DNA of 64,000 nt. Source: an uncultured Bacteroidales bacterium. GTDB lineage: Bacteria; Bacteroidota; Bacteroidia; Bacteroidales; UBA932. The position numbers and the translations under genes were made by a program. This document shows positions 7,205 through 17,055 of this stretch, one piece after another. Positions within the stretch are counted from its first letter, which is position 1; each line of letters starts with the position of its first letter. The notes beneath the pieces were generated by a model. It was given only the letters and a program-made list of their open reading frames with translations. It ran no database searches and was not told the DNA's origin. The DNA lies in contig CAJOCS010000001.1 of assembly GCA_905233655.1 (NCBI GenBank), positions 1,004-65,003 on the forward strand. The letters are read 5' to 3'.

Positions 7205-10192
7205 ATGCGCACGAAATACCGAATTCTTTTGCAGATACTTCTGCTCCTGATGCCGCTGACAGCGCTGGCACAGGGCGGAAGGACACACCGATACACCATT
7301 TCAGTGGTGGACAGCGACGGGCAGCCCCTTCCGGGAGCCGTAGCCCTGAACGTAGCCACGAACCAGGGATATACCGCCGCAGAGGACGGCGTAATCGGCC
7401 TGGAGGAGAGAGAAGGGAGCGTCCTGAACATAATGTTCCTCGGTTTTGACGACGCCACCATCACCCTGGGCCGCGAGCTTGCCCTTACGGTAACGATGCA
7501 GCCCACCCAGTCCATGATGGAAGAGGCCGTGGTGATAGGCTATGGCTCGGTGAAACGCAAGGATATCACAACAGCCGTGTCGGTGGTTTCCACCGAAGAC
7601 GTGGACATGAGGCCAATAACGTCGGCCGGTTCAATACTGCAGGGAAAGGCGGCGGGCGTGCAGGTGGTGCAGCCTTCGGGAATGCCCGGAGCGGCACTGT
7701 CAATCAGAGTGAGGGGCGCAACCTCGGTTCAGGCATCCAACGAACCACTGTACGTCGTGGACGGTACTCCCACCGACGACATCTCTCATCTGGCCCCGGA
7801 AGACATCGCGTCGATGCAGGTTCTCAAGGACGCCTCGTCGTCGGCCATATACGGCGCCAGGGCGGCGAACGGCGTGGTGCTCATTAACACCAAGGGAGGC
7901 CAGACGGGAAGGACGGACCTTCATTTCAATGCATACGCCGGCGTGTCGCGCCTCGGAAAGACAATGCAGGCGCTCAACACACAGCAGTACAAGGATCTGA
8001 TGGCCGAACTGGCCGGCAAAACCGTCACCGTTCCCACCATTCCGGAAAGCGAAAACCGGTACACGGACTGGAACGACATCCTCTTCGGCACCGGTGTTAC
8101 GCAGAACTATCAGCTTTCACTCTCAAGCGGGAGCGAGCGGCTGCGTTACTACGTTTCCGCCGGCCACAGCGAGGAAAAGGGCATCGTGAACAAAGCCTAT
8201 TTCCGGAGGACGAATTTCCGCGCCAACGTGGACAACGAACTCTTCCCCTGGCTGAACGTGAAACTCAATGCGGGCTATTCCCACAATGCCGGCCGCAGCG
8301 TATATGAAAGCCGCAGCTCCATGAGGGCCGGTTCCATACTTTCGGCCATAAACACCCCGCCATTCATGCAAGTCTGGGCCGACGAAGCCCACACCACCTA
8401 CGACGAAGACGCCTACGGCTCCAGGATCCTGAACCCGATGGCGGCGAACGCTGCCGACATGACAAATTCCGCCGACCGCCTTACCGGCGGCCTCACGCTG
8501 GAGCTGAAGCCGCTTCCGGGCCTCACTTTCCGCAGCGCAGGCTCAATTGACCTTTCAAATTCCCGCAACGACTACTATCTGGACCCGGTTTCCACCTCCG
8601 ACGGACGCTCCACCAAAGGATATGTTTCGGAAGGAGTGTCCCGCAACTTCGAATGGCTGTGGGAGAATATCCTCACCTATGCACTCAGCATAGGAGGAGT
8701 ACACAACCTGAACGTAATGGCCGGTTCAACCCTTCAGCATGCACAGTGGGACGGCAACAGCCTCGCGGGCTATGACCTTCCCGCAGCCTACCCCGACATC
8801 CATTCGGTGGGCGTGGCGAACCAGCTGGACGAAGACGCCACATGGTCGAGCTCCAGCGCCTGGGCCCTGGCTTCCTTCCTGGGAAGGGTAAATTACGATT
8901 TCGGCGGACGATATCTCTTCTCGGCCAACATCAGGGCCGACGGTTCGTCGCGCTTCGCTCCCGGCCACCGCTGGGGCGTGTTCCCTTCGGTGTCGGCGGC
9001 ATGGAGAATCTCGAACGAAGATTTCATGGCCGGCAGCCGCGAATGGCTCGACGACCTTAAGCTCCGCGCCGGATGGGGCCGAAACGGCAACCAGGGCGGA
9101 ATAGGCAATTACGCCTACCTCGCCTCCATGAGGGGCGTCAAAGTGGTTCCCACCGAGGAGAATGCATATCCCGGTCTGGCAATCACCCAGAACACCGCGG
9201 CAAACCCGGAACTCACCTGGGAAAAGACCACGCAGCTGAATGTGGGACTCGATGTTTCGATGTTCAGATCCAGGCTCATGCTTAGCGCCGACGCCTACGT
9301 AAAGCGCACCACCGACCTGCTGCTTACAGTAGCCCTGCCGGACAACGTGAACCTCCCCGGAGGCATTACCCGCAACGACGGCGAAATGCTCAACCGGGGC
9401 ATGGAATTCACCCTTTCGAGCAAGAACTTCACCGGTGAATTCAAATGGGACACCGACCTCAACCTTTCGCTGAACCGCAACAAAGTGCTGGAGCTGGGCC
9501 TTAACAAAGTCTACTACTACGCCTCCATGTACACCACTGGAGAACCTGCGGTTATTCTCCGGGAAGGCCTGCCGCTCGGCAGCTTCTTCGGCTACAAATC
9601 CCTTGGCGTTAACCCGGAAACCGGCGACATCGACTATGAGGACATCTCCGGGAACGGCAGCATCGGCCCGGAAGACAGGACCGTGATTGGCTGCGCGCAG
9701 CCGGATTTCATCTTCGGCATCACCAACGACTTTTCCTGGAAGGGCCTCCACCTGGAAGTTTTCCTGCAGGGAAGCTATGGAAACGACATTTTCAATGCGT
9801 CGCGAATCGACACGGAAGGCATGTTCGACTTCCGCAACCAGAGCGTGGCGGTCCTGCGCCGGTGGATGCGTCCGGGCATGGAGACCGACATTCCCCGCTC
9901 GGGAAACACGGAGAACATCCGGAACTCTTCCCGTTTCGTGGAGGACGGCTCATACCTGAGGCTCAAGAGCGTTACTCTCTCGTATTCGCTGCCACGGCGC
10001 CTTCTCGGGCGTAGCGGAGTGAAAGAGCTCCTGGTATATGTGACCGGGCAGAACCTTCTCACCCTCACCAGTTATTCCGGCTTCGACCCGGAAGTGAACG
10101 CCTACGGAGCAAGTTCCGTGGCTATGGGAGTGGACTACGGCACCTACCCCCAGAGCCGCACCTGCATTGCCGGAGTAAAAATAGGATTTTAA
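7205..10192 (+). CDS. SusC/RagA-family TonB-dependent outer membrane receptor
   Basis: Carboxypeptidase-like N-domain; plug motif VVIGYGSVKRKDITTAVSVV...LQGKAAGVQVVQPSGMPGAALSIRVRG; ATG at 7205 preferred over TTG at 7181. Confidence 0.95.
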   Translation: MRTKYRILLQILLLLMPLTALAQGGRTHRYTISVVDSDGQPLPGAVALNVATNQGYTAAEDGVIGLEEREGSVLNIMFLGFDDATITLGRELALTVTMQPTQSMMEEAVVIGYGSVKRKDITTAVSVVSTEDVDMRPITSAGSILQGKAAGVQVVQPSGMPGAALSIRVRGATSVQASNEPLYVVDGTPTDDISHLAPEDIASMQVLKDASSSAIYGARAANGVVLINTKGGQTGRTDLHFNAYAGVSRLGKTMQALNTQQYKDLMAELAGKTVTVPTIPESENRYTDWNDILFGTGVTQNYQLSLSSGSERLRYYVSAGHSEEKGIVNKAYFRRTNFRANVDNELFPWLNVKLNAGYSHNAGRSVYESRSSMRAGSILSAINTPPFMQVWADEAHTTYDEDAYGSRILNPMAANAADMTNSADRLTGGLTLELKPLPGLTFRSAGSIDLSNSRNDYYLDPVSTSDGRSTKGYVSEGVSRNFEWLWENILTYALSIGGVHNLNVMAGSTLQHAQWDGNSLAGYDLPAAYPDIHSVGVANQLDEDATWSSSSAWALASFLGRVNYDFGGRYLFSANIRADGSSRFAPGHRWGVFPSVSAAWRISNEDFMAGSREWLDDLKLRAGWGRNGNQGGIGNYAYLASMRGVKVVPTEENAYPGLAITQNTAANPELTWEKTTQLNVGLDVSMFRSRLMLSADAYVKRTTDLLLTVALPDNVNLPGGITRNDGEMLNRGMEFTLSSKNFTGEFKWDTDLNLSLNRNKVLELGLNKVYYYASMYTTGEPAVILREGLPLGSFFGYKSLGVNPETGDIDYEDISGNGSIGPEDRTVIGCAQPDFIFGITNDFSWKGLHLEVFLQGSYGNDIFNASRIDTEGMFDFRNQSVAVLRRWMRPGMETDIPRSGNTENIRNSSRFVEDGSYLRLKSVTLSYSLPRRLLGRSGVKELLVYVTGQNLLTLTSYSGFDPEVNAYGASSVAMGVDYGTYPQSRTCIAGVKIGF

Positions 10193-10207
10193 CAAGGAGG
10201 AGCAATC

Positions 10208-11653
10208 ATGAAGAAACTGATTTCAATACTGTCTCTGACAATCCTCCTTGCAGGATGCGAAAAATTCCTGGACGTCAAACCCACGGCCGACCTCACCCGC
10301 CCCGCCGAACCTGAGACCGAAAACGACGCCATTGTGCCGAAATATGCCAGCGAGGCCGAAGCCCAGGCAGAACTGAACGGCGTCTACGCCATTTTCAAGG
10401 CCGACATCTACGAGATGGAGAGCTTCCTTGTGGGCGACGTTATGACCGACAACTGCTACGTGGGCGGCGACGGAGTGAACGAAGAACAGTTCGACAACGT
10501 GGCCCTTACCGCCACCAACAACCTCGTGGACGTGATGTGGCAGCAGTACTACGCCATCATAGGCTCCGCGACCACCGTAATCGAGAACGTGAGGCTTATG
10601 GACGCAGAGGCAATCGCCACCGACGCCGCCGCAAAGATAATCGCCGAGGCCCGTTTCCTGCGCGCCTGGGTCCTCTTTGACGTGGTACGCCTCTGGGGCG
10701 CCGCTCCGCTTACCCTGGAGCTCCTGCCGCCCATAACCGCCGCCAACCTGGACCGCCTCTATCCCCTGATGTATCCGGAAAGGACCGGCGTCGAAGAGCT
10801 CTACGACCAGATTCTCGCCGACCTTGACGACGACGACGTGATATCGCTTCTGGACTCCTACTCCCACGGAGCCTTCCGCGCCAGCAAAGGAGCCGCCTAC
10901 GGCCTCAAGGCCAAGGTTCTCGCCACCCGCGGAAGCGTAGCCACAAGGGATTACAGCCAGGTAATCCTCTACTGCGACAAAGCCATCGCCGAGGGCTACA
11001 AGCTCGTGGACGACTTCGATTCGCTCTGGACCGTGGCCGGAAAATTCTCCACCGAGGGCATGTTAGAACTCCTGTTCACCACCGAGGCCGAGCAGCACAA
11101 CTGGGCCTACTGGGTGCTCCTCTCGGACATTTCCGGCGAAGTCTCCGTAAGCTGGAGACGCTACTGCACGCCCACTAAGGAGCTGCTTGCGAAATTCGAC
11201 ACGGAGCACGACGTCCGCTACGCCTCCAGCTTCTACTGGGCGAAGGTTCCGTACAACACCTGGTACCCCGCCGGCAATTACCCGCTGGCCTACAAGATAA
11301 GGCAGAAAGACAATAACATTATACTGCTCCGGCTTGCCGACATCCTCCTTCTCAAGGCCGAAGCCCTCGTTGAAAACGGCGACGCGAAGGGCGCCGTCGA
11401 GATTGTGAACACCATCCGAACCAGAGCGCATATCGGCGCCCTGGACGTGAAGATGTCGAAGGAGCAGGCGCGCCTTGCCGTGGAGAACGAGCGTCAGCTT
11501 GAACTTGTGCTGGAAGGCCAGCGCTGGTACGACCTCGTGCGAAACGAAAGGGCCGTGGAGGTGCTTGGAATTGAGCCTTTCCGCCAGCTTCTCCCCATAC
11601 CGCAGAGCCAGATGGACATCAACACCAGGCTCACCCAGAACGAAGGATATTGA
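10208..11653 (+). CDS. SusD/RagB-family nutrient-binding lipoprotein
   Basis: MKKLISILSLTILLAGCEKFLDVKP; follows susC; SusD-like C-terminus ELVLEGQRWYDLVR. Confidence 0.95.
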   Translation: MKKLISILSLTILLAGCEKFLDVKPTADLTRPAEPETENDAIVPKYASEAEAQAELNGVYAIFKADIYEMESFLVGDVMTDNCYVGGDGVNEEQFDNVALTATNNLVDVMWQQYYAIIGSATTVIENVRLMDAEAIATDAAAKIIAEARFLRAWVLFDVVRLWGAAPLTLELLPPITAANLDRLYPLMYPERTGVEELYDQILADLDDDDVISLLDSYSHGAFRASKGAAYGLKAKVLATRGSVATRDYSQVILYCDKAIAEGYKLVDDFDSLWTVAGKFSTEGMLELLFTTEAEQHNWAYWVLLSDISGEVSVSWRRYCTPTKELLAKFDTEHDVRYASSFYWAKVPYNTWYPAGNYPLAYKIRQKDNNIILLRLADILLLKAEALVENGDAKGAVEIVNTIRTRAHIGALDVKMSKEQARLAVENERQLELVLEGQRWYDLVRNERAVEVLGIEPFRQLLPIPQSQMDINTRLTQNEGY

Positions 11654-11665
11654 ATAATATAAGCC

Positions 11666-13662
11666 ATGAAAAAAGTACTTGCACTTATTGCACTGGCTCT
11701 TTCCCTGATGGTTTCATGCGGGAAGGAAAAACCCGAAAATAACGGAGGCGACGGCACCCTGGCCATCACCTCCCTTGCAATAACCTCGGGCGAGACGGTC
11801 CAGATTCCCGGCACCGTCACTTTCCAGGTGATAATTGAGGACGAAAAAGTCAATCTGTCCACCCTGGAAGTGTCCGCAGCCCTTTCCGACGGCACCGTAA
11901 TCGCATCGGCCTCCATCCGTACCCCCGGTCACAAGGCCGACATCCCCGACGGCTCCATCGAACTTCCGTTCGCCGCCGGCATGGTGGATGGAGAGAGCAT
12001 CGGCCTCAGTTTCAAGGCCATCAACGTGGAAGGCGCCGAGGTGCGTCAGAACCGGATAGTAACGCTCAAGAGGCCCGTCCTCCCGAAGACGCTCTACATG
12101 ACCATCGGCAAGGATGTCTATCCCATGACGCAGAACCTTCAGAACCCGAATCTGTATGAAACCGCATCGGGTGCCTTCGAGAACATCGCCACGGCGGTTA
12201 TCGCCACTTCCGAGGAGCCCGGAGCCAATGATTTCGTATGGGTTGGAAGCGACAAGCCCTGCACCGGACGCCTGGGCACGCTCGGAGAAGCTGGAATAGA
12301 GCTCAGCTTTCCCTCCTGGCTGGTGGACAAGTGGGCCTTCGACACCGAGAGCTTTGAAGTGTCGCCGAAGGGCGAGGAGCTAAACATAAGCATAGCCGGA
12401 ACCAAACTGACTCCTTCCGGCGGCATCCTCTATGCCAGCGTACAGTTCCAGCAGGGTGCCACCGTTGAGATTAAAGGCATCTCCGACCTCCAGGGCGCAT
12501 GGAACCGCGACTTCTTCTCCTACGAAGGCGGCAAGCTCACTTTCCTTCGCGAAAGCGGCACCTACGACGTTTACTACAGTCCCAAATACAATTACATCTG
12601 GATTGCAAAGATGACTTCCGTCGCTCCGGAGAACTACTGGGTAATAGGCCACGGATTCACCTGCGCAACAGAATGGCACAACGACTACTTCTACGGCGGC
12701 TGGTCCGAGACCGACATCACCCGCATGGGCTACGCCGTGAAGGTTGGGGCCGACTCCTGGCAGTGCTCCATGTACCTGAACAACGCCCACGAGTGGGCCA
12801 CGGTCGAATTCGAAATCTATTCCGACCTCGAATGGGGCAAGGGCCAGGGAATTGAGCTCAGCACCATAAGCGGCGACACCAAGGGACTCACCATCGGCAA
12901 CGGAAAGGGCATAACCAGCACCTCCGGCTTCCAGAGCGGCTATTATACCTTCACCTTCCATGCCTCCACCCATACCGCTGAAATCCAGCGAATCTCAGAG
13001 TGGCAGGGAAGCAGCGATTCCGGAATCAGCATCAACGGCGTCTCTCTCGAAAACGACGCCTCAGGCTATGCCTTCGCCTCCATCAACTTCACCAAGGGAC
13101 AGAGTGTGAGCGTAAGCGGCATCTCAGACCTTGAAGGCGCCTACAACCGCGACTTCTTCTTCCAGTACGCCTCCTCCGCGAAAGCGGCCAGTGGAGCGTC
13201 CGTTACTACCCGGCATGGAACTACATCTGGGTGTTCAACGAGAGCCTCACCTACCCCGACTGCCTCTACGTCCTCGGAAACGGCAAGATGTCCTGCCCGG
13301 TGTGGTACAACGCCCTCGGCGCCCCCACCGACAACTTCTACCTGCGTTCGGTGCCATATTGCTGCATAGCCCCGAAGATAGCCGACAATGAATTCCAGGC
13401 CACCATGTACCTCTCCACCGACAACGACTGGAAGGACGTACGCCTCGAGTTCTACAGCGACCTCGCCTGGGGCAAGGCCGAGCCCGTGAAACTCGCCGAC
13501 GCGGCCATCACCGGCAACGCCGCAGCCATGTTCGAGATTGTGAACCCCGGTCTTGACGGCTGCAACATCCACAGCCTGGATTCCTTCGAGGACGGTTACT
13601 ACCGCGTAATCTTCCGCACGTCGGCCTCCGGCGCCACCGTTGAAATCAATAAAGTTCAATAA
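11666..13662 (+). CDS. DUF5121/DUF5125-type surface lipoprotein with an internal frameshift near 13150-13200
   Basis: Two ORFs (11666..13369 and 13231..13662) jointly encode two copies of the same module; second copy resumes in another frame as RESGQWSVRYYPAWNYIWVFNE. Confidence 0.75.
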
Positions 13663-13663
13663 T

Positions 13664-13798
13664 ATGAAAAAAGAGTATCTGACTCCGCAGGCCGATAGCG
13701 TCCTGCTTAAGCTGGAGAGTGTTTTCCTGCTCAGCACGGCAAGCGGAAACACCACTGAAAACATCACCGAACAGGCCTATGACGGCGACTGGGAATAA
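13664..13798 (+). CDS. 44-aa microprotein MKKEYLTPQADSVLLKLESVFLLSTASGNTTENITEQAYDGDWE
   Basis: Short ORF read directly; shares the MKKxYxxPxA(E/D)xVxxxLE pattern with 5394..5525. Confidence 0.7.
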   Translation: MKKEYLTPQADSVLLKLESVFLLSTASGNTTENITEQAYDGDWE

Positions 13799-13811
13799 AA
13801 CTGCATGCCTT

Positions 13812-15276
13812 ATGAAAAAGATTTTGATTCTGGCTCTGGGCATGGTATTCGCCCTTTTTGCCTGCAACAAGGAAAACTCTACCGTTATTGGTGCAATTGA
13901 AATGACCTTCACGGGAAGTCTCGAACAGCTTCCCGAAACCAAGACATACCTCGAGTGGGATGGCGGAATCCCCGGCTATAAGGTTGGCTGGTGGGCCGGC
14001 AATGAAATCCGTGTATTCGACGGCACCGCTACCGCCCGCAAGTTCACCGCTTCCACAAAGGGTGAATCTTCCGATTTCACCGGCTCCCGCCACATACTAT
14101 GCCCTGTATCCATATCAGGCCGACGCCAAGTGCACCGCCGGCGGAGTATTCACCGCCGAGCTGCCTGCAACCCAGCCCCTCGTGGCCGGAGAACTGGCCG
14201 ACAACCTGAACCTCACCGTAGCGATGACCACCGGCACCAGCTTCGCCTTCAAGAATGTTGGAACCATCCTTGCATTCAGGCTCACTAATGTGGTTACGAA
14301 CTGCAGCTATGTCACCATCGAGGGAAACAACAGCGAAACCCTCGCCGGCACGCTCACGATCGATTACAACGGCGGAGACCCTTCGGTTACCTCCGTCGCA
14401 AGCCCTTCAACCGTGGTCACCCTTACGAATTCCAACCCCACCCTTGACAGCGGCACCTACTTCTGCGTGGTAAATCCCGTAAACATTACCGGCGGTTTCA
14501 CAATCACCTTCTACGACGGTTCCGACAACGAGATTACCCATGTCTCCAGCACCAAGCCCGTGAACATGACACGCGGGAAGCTCCTTAACCTCGGAACCCT
14601 GCCTCTCAAGCCCACCATCAACGGCACCGCCCTCACCTACGATTCGGTGAACAAGCGCTATTATGGAGACTTCACCTTCGACGGATCCGCAATCTCCATG
14701 TCCGGAATCGACATCGCCCACGCAGTCAATCCCGACTTCTTCTCCTACAGCGCCGGCGTTCTCACCTTCCTGCGCAGCACTTCCATTACCTGGACCGTAG
14801 AGTACTTCACCGACTACAACTTCATCTGGGTGTCGAACACCATGCTTGGCTTCCCGGATGTACTCTATGTAGTGGGCAACGGCAAATCGGCTTGTCCTTC
14901 CTATGAACACGCAACCGGCGAACCCGGCGTCATGTGGAATCTGAGCGCACCTTATTTCTGTGTGGCACCGCTCATTGAAACAACGGCCGAAGCCCACACG
15001 CTTCAGGTAACCATGTCCGTCTCCACCGGCAATTCATGGGGAGACGTGCGCGTCTACTTTGGCAAGGGCGGCGGCAACTGGGCCACGCTTTCCTCCAGCG
15101 CCACGGTAATCAGCGGAGACAATGCTTCTTCGTTCGAAATTGCCGACGACGGCGGCGGAACCATGACCCTGCACAGCAAGGCCGGATTTGACAAAGACGG
15201 TTACTACCGCATGGTCCTCACCTACGACCGCACGGAAAACATCATTACCGGAATAGCACTTACAAAACTCGACTAA
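13812..15276 (+). CDS. Fimbrillin-like N-domain plus DUF5121-type module lipoprotein, frameshift near 14090
   Basis: MKKILILALGMVFALFACNKENS...TKGESSDFTGS in one frame, continuing as PATYYALYPYQADAK... in the 13960..15276 ORF; C-terminal module matches those of the preceding protein. Confidence 0.7.
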
Positions 15277-17055
15277 ATGCGCAGAATCCTTCCACTGGCC
15301 ATACTGCTGGCGTTGTTCTCCTGCACCGACAAGGGGCCGGAGAACAACACTGTGCCGGCTGAAAAACCGGATGTCCGCGGCACCCTGGTCTGCGAGGAAG
15401 CCGGAGCCCTTGTGGCCCGCACCGTCCCCGGCGGAGCTCCCGTCAAACTAAGCCAGCTCTGGAAGATGGCCAGGCCCTCGGCCCCGGCCCTTTCTCCGGA
15501 CGGGAAAACCCTGGTGTTTCAGGGCATGGAAAAGGGCAAGTGGCAGCTGTATTCCTATGAGCTCACCACAGGTGAAGAGCCTGAGCTTCTTGTAGAAGGT
15601 TCGGCTCCCAGTTTCAGCGCCGACGGAAAACGTCTCGCCTTCTCCAAAAACGGCCAGCTGGCCATAATGAACATGGAGACAAAAACTGTCCGCGCACTTA
15701 CCTTTGAGGCCGACGCCCCCTACCAGCAGGCGTCCTTCTCCCCCGACGGGACGGCTCTTCTGTACTCATTCATGCAGGGGAACCGGATCCAGATAGGGCG
15801 CATGGACATCGAAAGCATGTCTTCCCAGACCCTGTTCCGCAACCCCGACGTGGGCCATTCCTCCCCCGTGTACTACAGCGAGGGCAAGTTCTGCTTCGTA
15901 AGCCGTGACGGAGGCAATTACTCCATCTGCAGCGCCTCCGACGGAAGTTCATCCTTCAAAACCGTATTCAAGGGGGCCGACTGTCCCGCACCGGCCATCC
16001 CGGGCTGGATTGTTTTCAGCAAGGCGGGCTCACTCTGCCTCGGCCATCCCGAGAGCGGAGCGGAGTATCCGCTGGAAATCAGCGGCGACGCATCGGCCTT
16101 CAGCAGTGCGGTGGTGAGCATCGCGGAACCCGTGAACAGCGGTCCCGTGACGCCGGAAAACGGCGACGACACCTCCTCCGACCAGCAGCAGCCCGTCCTC
16201 AAAGGCCGCATGGTATATCACAGCTACTCCTCCTACAACGCCCGTGACTCCAGGATGTTCGTCTACGACTTCAGCACCGGCGAGAATACGGAAATAAGCC
16301 GGGGATGGACCGCCCTCGTGAATCCCATGAACGGACACTTCTCGCCCGACGGGAAACTCATCACCTTCATGGCCGAGGGAAGCGATACCGGAAGCTGGGA
16401 CATCTACCTGTACGACGTCACCACCGGAGCCCAGCCTGTGAACCTCACCCCGTCCGGAAGCTACCGTGACGAAGACCCGAAATTCTCCTTCGACGGAAGG
16501 AAGATAGTGTTCAAGCGGGAGGACCATCTGGCGGAAATCGGCGTGGAAGGCGGCTCGGTGAGAATTCTCACTCCGGACCAGAGCGGCCTCAGCATGCCGT
16601 TCTATTCCACCGACGGCAACAAAGTGGTGTTCGGAGGAGGCGACGGGGCCAACTCATACATCGGCCTGCTGGATTTGACGACTTCCCGGATAACCCGGCT
16701 CTACGACCGCACCGGCGTGGTGGAGTACTATCCCGTAACCATTGACGCCACATCCTTCTATTATACCGCGCACGTCTCAGCCGACGACAATCACGACCAG
16801 CTTTTCAAAGGCTTCTTCGACGGCTCCAACTGCATCGCCATGGCCTTCAACAATGCCAGGGCCGACTATTCCGACGCCTGCCCCGTGAGCGGCGGATGGC
16901 TCATTTTCTGCTCCACCCGCTCCGGAAGCCAGGGCGGATATGACCTTTACATCGGCCATGAGATTTCCGGTGTGATATATTCCCTGAACAATTATTCTTC
17001 AACCATAAACTCCAGTTTAAATGAATTGGGTGCGTCTTATTGCGCTGTCCGTTAG
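15277..17055 (+). CDS. TolB-like/PD40 beta-propeller lipoprotein
   Basis: Lipoprotein signal MRRILPLAILLALFSC; repeated SPDGKTLVFQG / SFDGRKIVFKR / STDGNKVVFGG motifs. Confidence 0.85.
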   Translation: MRRILPLAILLALFSCTDKGPENNTVPAEKPDVRGTLVCEEAGALVARTVPGGAPVKLSQLWKMARPSAPALSPDGKTLVFQGMEKGKWQLYSYELTTGEEPELLVEGSAPSFSADGKRLAFSKNGQLAIMNMETKTVRALTFEADAPYQQASFSPDGTALLYSFMQGNRIQIGRMDIESMSSQTLFRNPDVGHSSPVYYSEGKFCFVSRDGGNYSICSASDGSSSFKTVFKGADCPAPAIPGWIVFSKAGSLCLGHPESGAEYPLEISGDASAFSSAVVSIAEPVNSGPVTPENGDDTSSDQQQPVLKGRMVYHSYSSYNARDSRMFVYDFSTGENTEISRGWTALVNPMNGHFSPDGKLITFMAEGSDTGSWDIYLYDVTTGAQPVNLTPSGSYRDEDPKFSFDGRKIVFKREDHLAEIGVEGGSVRILTPDQSGLSMPFYSTDGNKVVFGGGDGANSYIGLLDLTTSRITRLYDRTGVVEYYPVTIDATSFYYTAHVSADDNHDQLFKGFFDGSNCIAMAFNNARADYSDACPVSGGWLIFCSTRSGSQGGYDLYIGHEISGVIYSLNNYSSTINSSLNELGASYCAVR

